This document shows, piece by piece, positions 25,937 to 34,580 of a stretch of DNA of 64,000 nucleotides. The stretch is taken from the NCBI RefSeq assembly GCF_011383005.1, contig NZ_CP049935.1:2170001-2234000 (forward strand), read 5' to 3'. Every line of letters starts with the position of its first letter. Positions within the stretch are counted from its first letter, which is position 1. The position numbers and the translations under genes are program-made. The DNA comes from Phycicoccus sp. HDW14. Its GTDB lineage: Bacteria > Actinomycetota > Actinomycetes > Actinomycetales > Dermatophilaceae. Under the pieces are notes generated by a model, which saw nothing but the letters and a program-made list of their open reading frames with translations, did not search any database and was not told the DNA's origin.

Positions 25937-27565
25937 ATGGCGACGAGCGACCTGCACAGCATCGGCGGGACGGACGTCCCCGCCGACATCGACACCACCT
26001 CCACCGCGGGCAAGCTGGCCGACCTCAAGCGACGAGTCGCCGAGGTCGCGAACGCGGGCTCGGAGCGAGCGGTCGAGAAGCAGCACGCGCGGGGGAAGAA
26101 GACCGCCCGCGAGCGCCTCGAGATGCTGCTCGACGAGGGCTCGTTCGTCGAGATGGACAAGTACGCCCGGCACCGCTCGAACTCGTTCGGCCAGGAGAAG
26201 AACCGGCCCTACGGTGACGGCGTCGTCACCGGCTACGGCACGGTCGACGGCCGCACGGTGGCCGTGTTCGCGCAGGACTTCACCGTCTTCGGAGGCTCGC
26301 TCGGCGAGGTCTTCGGCGAGAAGATCGTCAAGATCATGGACTTCGCGATGAAGGTCGGCTGCCCGGTCGTCGGGCTCAACGACTCGGGCGGGGCGCGCAT
26401 CCAGGAGGGTGTCGCCTCGCTCGGTCTGTACGGCGAGATCTTCCGCCGCAACGTCCACGCCTCCGGGGTGGTCCCGCAGATCTCGCTCATCATGGGCCCG
26501 TGCGCCGGTGGGGCCGTCTACTCCCCCGCCGTCACCGACTTCACCGTGATGGTCGACCAGACGTCGCACATGTTCATCACGGGCCCGGACGTCATCAAGA
26601 CCGTCACCGGTGAGGACGTCGGCTTCGAGGAGCTCGGCGGCGCGCGCACCCACAACACGAAGTCCGGTGTGGCGCACTACATGGGTACCGACGAGGACGA
26701 CGCCATCGAGTACGTCAAGGCGCTCCTGTCGTACCTGCCGTCGAACAACATGGAGGACCCGCCGGTCTTCGGCGACGAGCTCGACCTCGAGATCACCGAC
26801 GACGACCGCTTCCTCGACACGATCATCCCCGACAGCCCGAACGTCCCCTACGACATGCACGAGGTCATCGAGCGGATCCTCGACGACGGCGAGTTCCTCG
26901 AGGTGGCGCCGATGTTCGCGCCGAACATCATCACGGGCTTCGGTCGCGTGGAGGGCCGTTCGGTCGGCGTCGTCGCGAACAACCCGATGCAGTTCGCCGG
27001 CACCCTCGACATCGACGCCTCCGAGAAGGCGGCCCGCTTCGTGCGCACCTGCGACGCGTTCAACGTGCCGGTGCTGACCCTCGTCGACGTGCCGGGCTTC
27101 CTGCCGGGCACCGACCAGGAGTGGGACGGCATCATCCGCCGGGGCGCCAAGCTGATCTACGCGTACTCCGAGGCCACCGTGCCGCTCGTCACCGTCATCA
27201 CCCGCAAGGCGTACGGCGGGGCGTACGACGTCATGGGCTCCAAGCACCTCGGCGCCGACATCAACCTCGCGTGGCCGACCGCCCAGATCGCGGTCATGGG
27301 CGCGCAGGGTGCGGTGAACATCCTGTACCGCAAGGAGCTGAAGAAGGCCGGCGAGAAGGGCGAGTCGGTCGAGGAGGCGCGCGCGGCGTTCATCAAGCAG
27401 TACGAGGACGCGCTGGCCAACCCCTACGTCGCCGCCGAGCGCGGGTACATCGACACCGTCATCACGCCGTCGAACACGCGGATGAACGTCACGAAGGCGC
27501 TGCGGGCGCTGCGCACCAAGCGCGCGTCCCTGCCGCCCAAGAAGCACGGGAACATCCCACTGTGA
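25937..27565 (+). CDS. Acyl-CoA (propionyl-CoA) carboxylase beta subunit
   Basis: Carboxyltransferase that moves CO2 from carboxybiotin to propionyl- or acetyl-CoA. 542 residues. N-terminal crotonase-fold half with [32 protein letters not shown] and the [13 protein letters not shown] oxyanion loop; C-terminal half with [52 protein letters not shown] (cited in parts) and [16 protein letters not shown]. The GAR(T)HNTKSG segment is typical of actinobacterial PccB/AccD5-type subunits. A leaderless promoter is predicted. The stop overlaps the epsilon subunit start (GTGA). The biotinylated partner is probably the alpha subunit at 55863-57656. Confidence 0.93.
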   Translation: MATSDLHSIGGTDVPADIDTTSTAGKLADLKRRVAEVANAGSERAVEKQHARGKKTARERLEMLLDEGSFVEMDKYARHRSNSFGQEKNRPYGDGVVTGYGTVDGRTVAVFAQDFTVFGGSLGEVFGEKIVKIMDFAMKVGCPVVGLNDSGGARIQEGVASLGLYGEIFRRNVHASGVVPQISLIMGPCAGGAVYSPAVTDFTVMVDQTSHMFITGPDVIKTVTGEDVGFEELGGARTHNTKSGVAHYMGTDEDDAIEYVKALLSYLPSNNMEDPPVFGDELDLEITDDDRFLDTIIPDSPNVPYDMHEVIERILDDGEFLEVAPMFAPNIITGFGRVEGRSVGVVANNPMQFAGTLDIDASEKAARFVRTCDAFNVPVLTLVDVPGFLPGTDQEWDGIIRRGAKLIYAYSEATVPLVTVITRKAYGGAYDVMGSKHLGADINLAWPTAQIAVMGAQGAVNILYRKELKKAGEKGESVEEARAAFIKQYEDALANPYVAAERGYIDTVITPSNTRMNVTKALRALRTKRASLPPKKHGNIPL

Positions 27566-27780
27566 CGGGCGCCGACGAGCCGGTGACCCCGGCCATCCGC
27601 ATCGCGGGTCCGGCGAGCGCCGAGGACGTCGCGGCGATCGTCGCCGTGCTCGCCGCGGCCGGTGGCGGCGGCGACCCCGAGCCGCCGTCCGCGGCCTCGA
27701 CCTGGGCCGACCACCGGGCCGCGCACCGCCGGCCGGTCGGGCACGGGCCCGGCGCCTGGCAGTCCACCTTCCGCCGCTGA
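27562..27780 (+). CDS. Acyl-CoA carboxylase epsilon subunit
   Basis: Short 72-residue protein typical of actinobacterial carboxylase complexes, where epsilon helps hold alpha and beta together. It has the family form: a short beta strand ([21 protein letters not shown] as separate parts, beginning AIRIAGPAS), a Gly/Pro linker and a basic tail ending W-Q-S-T-F-R-R. GTG at 27562 overlaps the beta-subunit stop. Placement directly behind a beta gene supports the call more than the sequence alone. Confidence 0.85.
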   Translation: MTGADEPVTPAIRIAGPASAEDVAAIVAVLAAAGGGGDPEPPSAASTWADHRAAHRRPVGHGPGAWQSTFRR

Positions 27781-27787
27781 CCCGCCG

Positions 27788-27872
27788 TCCCCGACCGACT
27801 TATTGCCCGAAACTCACCTCCCCAGGGCCCTGAGAGGCCCCTCGAGGTGGGTTCTGGGCAATCAGTCGGGGA
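27788..27872. terminator. Long imperfect hairpin between convergent genes
   Basis: Left arm 27788-27820 and right arm 27844-27872 pair over about 28 bases with a 3-base bulge and few mismatches (CCCCGAC...TTGCCC...CACCTC against its complement). The loop is about 23 bases. No U tract. It fills most of the 114-base gap between the epsilon subunit and the MOSC gene and probably ends transcription in both directions. Confidence 0.65.
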
Positions 27873-27894
27873 ACCTGGGGGGCAGGGACCGGCC

Positions 27895-28557
27895 TCAGCG
27901 GGCGCGTCGCCGCACCATCCGCTCGAGCTCGGCGTGGTGCTCCTCGCCGAGCACGCCGGTGTCGAGCACCACCTGCGCCGCGCCGAAGTCACCCGAGAAC
28001 GCCCGCAACACGACCGGCACGGTGACCTCGTGGTCCGGGCGGGAGACCACCTCGACCGGGTCACCGACCGCGACCCGGCCCGGCTCCAGCACCGCGACGT
28101 AGGCACCCGGCCGGCCGTGCTCGGTGAACCGCCTGACCCAGCCCTTTTCGCCCATCCACGCGGCGAAGTTCGCGCAAGGGGTCCGTGGCCCGGACACCTC
28201 GAGGAGCACCTCGCCCACCCGCCAGCGCTCCCCGACGAGCGCGCCGTCGACGTCGAGCCCCTCCGTCGTGAGGTTCTCGCCGAAGCACCCGTCGGCCAGG
28301 TCGCGCCCCAGCTCCCCCGCCCAGAAGTCGAGCTCCTCGCGGGCCACCGCGTACACCGCCTGGCGGGACCCGCCGTGGTGCCTCGCGTTGAGCACGTCGT
28401 CACCCACGACCCCGCTGCCGAGGCCGGTGCCCCGCGGACCCGGGTCGCGCACCTCGACGGCGTCGACCGGGCGCTTGTCGATGCCCGTGACCCGGCCCTT
28501 CACCCCGATGCCCGAGCGCCCGTGCCCGACGTTGACCGACCTGATGTGCGGCTGCAT
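27895..28557 (-). CDS. MOSC domain-containing protein
   Basis: 220 residues. MOSC domains bind sulfur and molybdenum cofactor in related enzymes, and stand-alone proteins such as YiiM detoxify hydroxylated bases. Visible features: GVVGDDVLNARHHGG near residue 50, CFGENLTTEG at 91-100, and GPRTPC with the conserved Cys at 128, then a C-terminal domain of beta character. TAGGCT lies 6 bases before the ATG at 28557. Substrate unknown. Confidence 0.87.
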   Translation of the reverse strand: MQPHIRSVNVGHGRSGIGVKGRVTGIDKRPVDAVEVRDPGPRGTGLGSGVVGDDVLNARHHGGSRQAVYAVAREELDFWAGELGRDLADGCFGENLTTEGLDVDGALVGERWRVGEVLLEVSGPRTPCANFAAWMGEKGWVRRFTEHGRPGAYVAVLEPGRVAVGDPVEVVSRPDHEVTVPVVLRAFSGDFGAAQVVLDTGVLGEEHHAELERMVRRRAR

Positions 28558-28563
28558 CCTTCG

Positions 28564-28569
28564 AGCCTA
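28564..28569 (-). promoter_or_regulatory. -10 element of the MOSC gene
   Basis: TAGGCT on the minus strand, 6 bases before the ATG at 28557. Confidence 0.5.
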
Positions 28570-28610
28570 GGCGGACGGCAACGGGGAGGCACCGGCGTGC
28601 ACGGCTCGGG

Positions 28611-28616
28611 TAGCGT
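28611..28616 (+). promoter_or_regulatory. -10 element of the DUF885 gene
   Basis: TAGCGT, 7 bases before the ATG at 28624. Confidence 0.45.
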
Positions 28617-28623
28617 CCGGCGG

Positions 28624-30310
28624 ATGAGCGAGACCACCACCCGCCAGCCCACCGCCGTCGACGCCGTGGCGGACGCGCACTTCGACGCGGTCGTCGCGAT
28701 GAGCCCGATCGAGGCCACCTACCTCGGCGTCCCGGGCCACGACCACGCGCTCGACGACCTCTCCCCGAGGGCTACGCCGCCCACGCCGACCTGGCCCGCG
28801 ACACCCTCGCCCGGCTGGCGGCCGTCGAGCCCGTCGACGCCGTCGACCGCGTCACCGTCTCCGCGATGCGCGAGCGGCTCGGCCTCGTCGTCGAGACCCA
28901 CGAGGCCGGCTACGACCGGATGGAGCTCAACGTCCTCGCCTCCCCGCTGCAGGGCTGCCGCGACGTCTTCGACCTCATGCCCACCGACACCCAGGAGCAC
29001 TGGGCGACCATCGCCCAGCGCCTCGCCGAGGTCCCGCGCGCCCTCGACCAGTACGCCAGCACCCTGCGCGAGTCCGCCGACCGCGGCCTGGTCACGCCGC
29101 GCCGGCAGGTCGAGTCCTGCATCCGCCAGTGCGAGGACCTCACGACGCCCGACGGCTTCTTCGCCACCTTCCTCGCCGACGCGAAGGCCGGCGACCAGCC
29201 GCTCGACGACTCCGTCTCGGCCGACCTGCGTCGCGGCGTCGAGTCCGCGGCCGCCGCGTACGCCGACGCCGCCCGGTGGCTGGCCGCCGACCTGCTCGAC
29301 CGCGCGCCCGAGTCCGACGCCGCCGGCCGCGAGCGCTACCAGCTGGCGTCGCGCTCCTTCCTCGGCGCCACCGTCGACCTCGAGGAGACGTACGCCTGGG
29401 GCCAGGAGGAGCTGGCCCGCATCACCGCCGACATGGAGGCCACGGCGGCGCGCATCCTCCCGGGCGCCACCGTCGCCGAGGCCATCGCCCACCTCGACCG
29501 CGACGAGGCCTACCTGCTGCGCGGCACCGACGCCCTGCGCGAGTGGATGCAGGTCAAGGCCGACGAGGTCATCGCCGACATGGCCGACCGCCACTTCGAC
29601 ATCCCCGAGGCCGTGCGGACCATCGAGTGCCGCATCGCGCCGACCCAGACCGGCGGCATCTACTACACCGGCCCGAGCGACGACTTCTCCCGTCCCGGCC
29701 GGATGTGGTGGTCGGTGCCCAAGGGCGTCACCGAGTTCGGCACCTGGAAGGAGCTGACGACCGTCTACCACGAGGGCGTCCCGGGCCACCACCTCCAGGT
29801 CGCCCAGACCGTGTACCGGCGCGAGCTGCTCAACCGGTGGCGCCGCATGATGTGCTGGGTCAGCGGCCACGGCGAGGGCTGGGCGCTCTATGCCGAGCGA
29901 CTGATGGCCGAGCTGGGCTACCTCGAGGACCCGGGCAACCTCCTCGGGATGCTCGACGCCCAGTCGCTGCGGGCCACCCGGGTCGTCATCGACATCGGGG
30001 TGCACTGCGGGTTCGAGGCCCCGGCCGAGGTCGGGGCGGCGAGTGGACCTACGACAAGGCCTGGGAGCTGCTGACCCGGCACGCCAGCAACGACGAGTCG
30101 ACGCTGCGCTTCGAGCTCGACCGCTACCTCGGCTGGCCGGGGCAGGCCCCGAGCTACAAGGTCGGCGAGCGCCTGTGGCTCCAGATGCGTGACGAGGTCG
30201 CCACCCGAGAGGGAGATGCGTTCTCGCTCAAGGACTTCCACCGGCGGGCGCTCGACGTGGGGTCCGTCGGGCTCGACGTCCTGCGCGAGGCGGTGCTCGC
30301 CCCGGCCTGA
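28624..30310 (+). CDS. DUF885-family putative metallopeptidase, two frame breaks
   Basis: About 562 residues once repaired. DUF885 proteins are lipoprotein-like or soluble zinc-peptidase relatives. Here no signal peptide is seen. The metal site is probably VYHEGVPGHHLQ, an HExxPGH motif, with GHGEGWALYAERLMAELG downstream. The frame breaks at the C run 28763-28766 (DDLSP then EGYAAHADLARD after adding C) and at the G run 30033-30036 (EVGG then GEWTYDKAWELL). Both are one-base losses in an otherwise continuous protein, so I treat the gene as intact in the organism. Substrate unknown. Confidence 0.85.
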
Positions 30311-30465
30311 CCCCGGCCCCCGTCCGGAGACACGCAGGACGCCACCCCACCACGCCCGCCGGCCAGGCCCTAGGGTGGCGTCGCGGGGGGTTACGCCGAG
30401 CCCTCGCGCGGGACCATACTTGTCCTGGGAAACGCCGTGGCCGGACCGGACACGGAGGAGGACGG

Positions 30466-31071
30466 GTGCCGCGAGCACGAGGCCGACGCCCCGCGGGAAG
30501 CAACACGCGGGAGGCGATCGTGGCCGCCGCGAAGCACCAGTTCGCCGAGCTGGGCTACCCGCGCACCACGCTGCGGGCGGTCGCGCGCGAGGCCGACGTC
30601 GACACCCGCCTCGTCACGCACTACTTCGGCAGCAAGCAGAACCTGTTCATCAGCGTCGTCGACTTCCCGTTCGACCCCGACCAGCTCGCCGAGGGCGTCC
30701 TCGCCGAGGGCCCCGACCGCGCCGGCCGGCGCCTGGCCGACCTGACCATCCGCAGCCTCGAGGTCGCCGCCACCCGCCAGCCGATGACCGGCCTGCTGCG
30801 CGCCGCGGCCTCCGAGGACGAGGCGGCGCTGCTCGTCCAGCGCATCCTCACCGACCGGATGCTCACGCCCCTCGCCCGGATGCTCAGCGGTGACCGGCCC
30901 GACCTGCGCGCGGCCCTCATCGGCGCCCAGCTCACCGGCTACCTCTTCGCCCGGTACGTCGTGGCCCTGCCGGGGCTCGCCGATGCCGACGCCGAGGAGC
31001 TCGCGGAGGTGGTCGGACCGGTGCTGCAGCACTACCTCACGGGCCGGCTCGAGGGCCCCGACCCGGGCTGA
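30466..31071 (+). CDS. TetR-family transcriptional regulator
   Basis: 201 residues. The N-terminal helix-turn-helix region (about residues 15-60) has TREAIVAAAKHQFAELGY, TTLRAVAREADV and LVTHYFGSKQNLF, the TetR signature; the C-terminal ligand domain resembles the TetR_C-type of acyl-CoA or drug-responsive members. GTG at 30466 follows GAGGAGGAC. The 155-base upstream gap contains TAGGGT (30371-30376) and CATACT near 30415, either of which could be a -10 element; no clear palindrome is seen. No obvious divergent target, and it is followed by the antiporter. Confidence 0.87.
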   Translation: MPRARGRRPAGSNTREAIVAAAKHQFAELGYPRTTLRAVAREADVDTRLVTHYFGSKQNLFISVVDFPFDPDQLAEGVLAEGPDRAGRRLADLTIRSLEVAATRQPMTGLLRAAASEDEAALLVQRILTDRMLTPLARMLSGDRPDLRAALIGAQLTGYLFARYVVALPGLADADAEELAEVVGPVLQHYLTGRLEGPDPG

Positions 31072-31109
31072 GGCACCGCAGGGCACGGCGCGTGGGACAC
31101 AATCTCCCC

Positions 31110-33004
31110 GTGGAGACCGCCGTGCTCGTCGTCGCCATCGTCCTCGTCGTCATCGTCGTCAGCCGTCTCGCCGCACCCCGTGGGGTGCCGGTGCCGATCG
31201 CGCTGCTCGGCGTCGGGGCGGTGCTCTCCGTGCTGCCCCAGGTGCCCGAGGTCCGCCTCTCCCCCGACGTCGTCCTCTTCGGCCTCCTGCCGCCGCTGCT
31301 CTACTCGGCCGCGCTGTCCAGCTCGCTCGTCGACATCCGCACCTACCGCTCGAAGATCCTCAGCCTCTCGGTGGGCCTCGTGCTGTTCACGGCGGTCGGG
31401 GTCGCCCTCGTCGTGTCCGCGCTCATGGACATCGACTTCGCGCTCGCCCTGGCGCTCGGAGCGATCGTCGCGCCGCCGGACGCCGTGGCCGCCACCGCCG
31501 TCGCCCGACGGATCGGGCTGCCGCGCAAGATCACGACGATCCTCGAGGGCGAGTCGCTGCTCAACGACGCCACCGCGCTCGTCACGCTGCGCACCGCGCT
31601 GGCCGCCGCCGGGCTCGCCGCCCACGGCGCCGGTGACGCGGCACCGGGCGGCATCAGCCTGGGGTCGGTCGGCCTCGACCTGCTCGTCGCGGTCGTCGGC
31701 GGGGTCGCGGTGGGCGTGGTGGCCTTCCTCCTCGTCGGATGGCTGCGCCGGCGCCTCACGGAGGTGGCCGCCGACACGGCCCTGTCGTTCATCGCCCCGT
31801 TCGTCGCCTACGCCCCGGCCGAGGTGGTGGGCGCCAGCGGCGTGCTGGCCGTCGTCACCGCCGGGCTGCTCCTGGCCTACCGGGCACCGGTGCTCCAGTC
31901 GGCGCCGTCGCGGCTCGCCGAGCGGATCAACTGGTCCAGCGTCACCTTCGTCCTCGAGAACGCCGTCTTCCTCCTCATCGGGCTCCAGGTGTGGAGCCTG
32001 GTGCAGGACACCCGGGACGGTGAGCTCGGCACCGGACGCACCCTGGCCGTCGCCGTCGCCGTCCTGCTCACGGTGCTCGTCCTGCGGCCCCTCTGGCTGC
32101 TCGGGCAGGCGGCCGTCCAGGTCCTGCGCGGGAGGGCCGAGCGGCGGGCGATGCTCGGCTGGTCGCTCGTCAGCGGCTGGGCCGGGATGCGGGGGGTCGT
32201 CACGCTCGCCGCGGCCCTGACCCTCCCGAGAACACGCCGATGCGCCCCGAGCTCGTGCTCATCGCCCTCGTCGTCACCGTGGGGACGCTCGTCCTCCAGG
32301 GCACGACCCTCCCCGCGCTCGCCCGCGCGCTCGACGTCCGCGGCCCCGACCCGCGCGAGGACGCCCTCCAGGAGGCCACCGTGCTCGGCGCGACGACCGG
32401 CGTCGGGCTGCGCGCCCTCGAGGACGACCCCGCCACCGACCGCGAGGTGCTCGCCGTCATCCGCCAGCAGGCCGACGACCGCGTCAACCGCAGCTGGGAG
32501 CGGCTCGGCACGCTCGGCCCCGGCGAGCGCGAGAGCCCCGCGGAGGCCCGGGCCCGCCTGCGCGTCGAGATGATCCACCACGAGCGCGAGGAGCTGCTCC
32601 GCATCCGCAAGGAGGGGCAGGTCGACCACGCCGTGCTGACGAGCGTGCTGGCCCAGCTCGACGCCGAGGAGACGGCGCTGGGGTGGGCCGCGACCCGCAC
32701 GGCCGGGGTCCGGGAGTCAGAGCTGCGCCCGCCCGAGCGGGTCGCCGGCGCCTGCGAGCACCTCGCGGACGACGGTGCGCCGCACCCGCCCTCGGAGACC
32801 GACGGCTGCCCCGAGTGCCGGGCGGAGGGGCTGACGTGGGTGCACCTGCGCTCGTGCACGACCTGCGGGCACGTCGGCTGCTGCGACTCCTCGGTCGGCA
32901 AGCACGCGACGGCCCACTTCCACACCTCGGCCCACCCGGTGATGCGCTCGATCGAGCCGGGCGAGGCCTGGCGCTGGTGCTTCGTCGACGAGGTGCTCGG
33001 CTGA
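31110..33004 (+). CDS. Na+/H+ antiporter (NhaP-like) with C-terminal UBP-type zinc finger, one frame break
   Basis: About 632 residues. The first 400 form a CPA1 antiporter with 11-12 spans: RLAAPRGVPVPIALL, LPPLLYSAAL, AIVAPPDAVAATAVARR (the ion-binding DP/ND region), LEGESLLNDATALV and GWAGMRGVVTLAAAL. Then a cytoplasmic helical region rich in E/R and a cysteine/histidine zinc finger of the ubiquitin-protease type (CPEC, CTTCGHVGCCDSS, KHATAHFHTSAHPV). The frame breaks at the C run 32225-32227 (TLP then ENTPMRPELV after adding a base). GTG at 31110 is preceded by CACAAT at 6 bases; an alternative start is 31092. It probably uses the proton gradient for Na+ efflux and pH balance. Confidence 0.86.
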
Positions 33005-33027
33005 CCGACCGACGGCGCCGCGCCGTC

Positions 33028-33033
33028 TACCGT
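33028..33033 (+). promoter_or_regulatory. -10 element of the Maf gene
   Basis: TACCGT, 6 bases before the ATG at 33040. Confidence 0.45.
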
Positions 33034-33039
33034 GGCGGC

Positions 33040-33684
33040 ATGCCCGTCACCCTCCTGCTCGCGTCCGCCTCCCCCGCCCGTCTCGCGACCCTCCGCTCGT
33101 CCGGGGTCGAGCCGCTCGTCCGGGTCTCGGGCGTCGACGAGGACGCCGCGCTCGCCGAGGCCGAGGCGAGGCACGGCCGGCTCGACGCGGCCGACGTCGC
33201 CCTCCTGCTCGCGCGCGCCAAGGCCGAGGACGTCGCCGGGGCGCCGGACGACCTCGGTGCCGACCTGCTCCTCGGCTGCGACTCGGTCCTCGAGCTCGAC
33301 GGGGAGGTGCACGGCAAGCCGGCCGACGCCGCGGAGGCCACCGAGCGCTGGCACCGGATGCGGGGGCGCTCCGGCGTCCTCCACACCGGGCACTGGCTGC
33401 TCGACCTGCGCGACGTCGAGGACGGCGGCAGCGGTGGGATGGTCGGCGGAACGGCCTCCACGACAGTGCACTTCGCCGACCTCGACGACGACGAGGTGGA
33501 TGCGTACGTCGCCAGCGGCGAGCCGATGCGGGTGGCCGGCGCCTTCACGCTCGACGGCCTCGGTGGCCCCTACGTCAGCGCCATCGAGGGCGACCCGAGC
33601 AACGTCGTCGGCGTCTCGCTCCCCCTCGTGCGCGAGCTGGTCGGCGAGCTGGGCATCGCGTGGCACCACCTGCGCACCCCCTGA
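33040..33684 (+). CDS. maf: Maf-family nucleoside triphosphate pyrophosphatase
   Basis: 214 residues. Maf proteins hydrolyse non-canonical or modified nucleoside triphosphates to monophosphates. ASASPARLATLRSSGVEP is the substrate loop, LGCDSVLELDG carries the catalytic Asp, and GKPADAAEATERWHRMRGRSGVLHTGH, VASGEPMRVAGAFTLDG and EGDPSNVVGVSLPLV complete the family pattern. In actinobacteria maf is often close to the carboxylase beta and epsilon genes, as here. Start supported by the TACCGT element. Confidence 0.92.
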   Translation: MPVTLLLASASPARLATLRSSGVEPLVRVSGVDEDAALAEAEARHGRLDAADVALLLARAKAEDVAGAPDDLGADLLLGCDSVLELDGEVHGKPADAAEATERWHRMRGRSGVLHTGHWLLDLRDVEDGGSGGMVGGTASTTVHFADLDDDEVDAYVASGEPMRVAGAFTLDGLGGPYVSAIEGDPSNVVGVSLPLVRELVGELGIAWHHLRTP

Positions 33685-33710
33685 CCGCGGGCATCTCGTC
33701 CGGCAAGTGG

Positions 33711-33740
33711 TTGACAGAGTGGAAAGTACTTTCGTAGGGT
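33711..33740 (+). promoter_or_regulatory. Sigma-70-type promoter with palindromic operator in the spacer
   Basis: TTGACA (33711-33716), an 18-base spacer and TAGGGT (33735-33740). The spacer contains GAAAGTACTTTC (33722-33733), a perfect 12-base palindrome. It controls the gene starting at 33748/33778 and the winged-helix regulator behind it, which is the obvious candidate repressor. Confidence 0.7.
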
Positions 33741-33747
33741 CGTCCGC

Positions 33748-34239
33748 ATGAACGACACCACACGGGAGGGACCGACCATGAACGACATCACGCCCCAGGA
33801 GGCCCGCGCCCGCCTCGCCCACGCCGAGGCAGCCACCGAACGCCGCACCGGCGACCGGCGCGTCCACGGCCGGGCCACCGCCGCCTTCGGCCTGATCATG
33901 GGCGCCTACCTGACGCTCTCCCGGCTGGGCGAGGGAACGGGTTGGCAGACACCGCTGTTGGCGGCCTACGCCGGGCTCCTGGTGCTGCTGACGCTCTGGC
34001 AGACGCGGGCCACGCGCAGCTGGCCGCGGCGGGCGCGCACGATCTGCTACTCCGGCCTCGCGGGGTCGTTCCTGCTCTTCATGGCCGGCGTCATGACGTT
34101 CAACTACCGCGAGCACCAGCGCGAGCTCGCGGGCCTCGCCACCGCTGAGGAGCCGGGGCTGCTCGTCCTCGCCGGGGTGCTCGTGGCCGTCCCCATGGTC
34201 CTGGCCGGGCTCGTCGTCCAGCGCGGGACCCGGGCGTGA
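33748..34239 (+). CDS. Small multispan membrane protein paired with a winged-helix regulator
   Basis: 163 residues (153 if started at 33778). Both starts read M-N-D: the ATG at 33748 follows TAGGGT by 7 bases (leaderless), while the ATG at 33778 has GGGAGGG seven bases upstream. The protein has four hydrophobic segments (about residues 47-62, 70-85, 105-122 and 138-157) and a basic N-terminus. I do not recognise a function. The adjacent regulator and shared operator suggest a membrane protein whose level is tightly controlled; small permease-like proteins with an HTH_34-type regulator recur in actinobacteria. Confidence 0.78.
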   Translation: MNDTTREGPTMNDITPQEARARLAHAEAATERRTGDRRVHGRATAAFGLIMGAYLTLSRLGEGTGWQTPLLAAYAGLLVLLTLWQTRATRSWPRRARTICYSGLAGSFLLFMAGVMTFNYREHQRELAGLATAEEPGLLVLAGVLVAVPMVLAGLVVQRGTRA

Positions 34240-34553
34240 GCACCGGCGGCACCACCCGCCCCGGCCACGCCCGGCACCGGCTCGACGACGTCATCCACGC
34301 ACCGGTCCGGTTCAGCATCGTCGCCACGCTGGCCGCCGTCGACGAGGCCGAGTTCGCGCTGGTGCGCGACGAGGTCGAGGTCTCGGACTCGGTGCTCTCC
34401 AAGCAGGTGTCCACCCTCGAGCAGGCCGGCTACGTCCGGGTCCGCAAGGGGTACGTCGGCAAGCGGCCCCGCACCTGGCTGTCGCTGACCCGCCCCGGCC
34501 GGGCGGCCTACGAGTCGCACCTCGCCGCCCTGCGCGAGATCGCCGGCGGCTGA
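34236..34553 (+). CDS. Winged-helix DNA-binding regulator (HTH_34-like)
   Basis: 105 residues. A single winged helix fills most of the chain: VIHAPVRFSIVATLAAVDEAEF, then VSDSVLSKQVSTLEQAGYVRVRKGYVGKRPRTWLSLT, with the recognition helix at DSVLSKQVS and the wing at KGYVGKRP. GTG at 34236 overlaps the stop of the membrane protein gene (GTGA). No ligand domain is visible. It probably binds the GAAAGTACTTTC palindrome in the operon's promoter and represses its own transcription. That is inference from position. Confidence 0.85.
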   Translation: MSTGGTTRPGHARHRLDDVIHAPVRFSIVATLAAVDEAEFALVRDEVEVSDSVLSKQVSTLEQAGYVRVRKGYVGKRPRTWLSLTRPGRAAYESHLAALREIAGG

Positions 34554-34580
34554 CCCCGTCGAACTGCGGGTCACAAGGGG

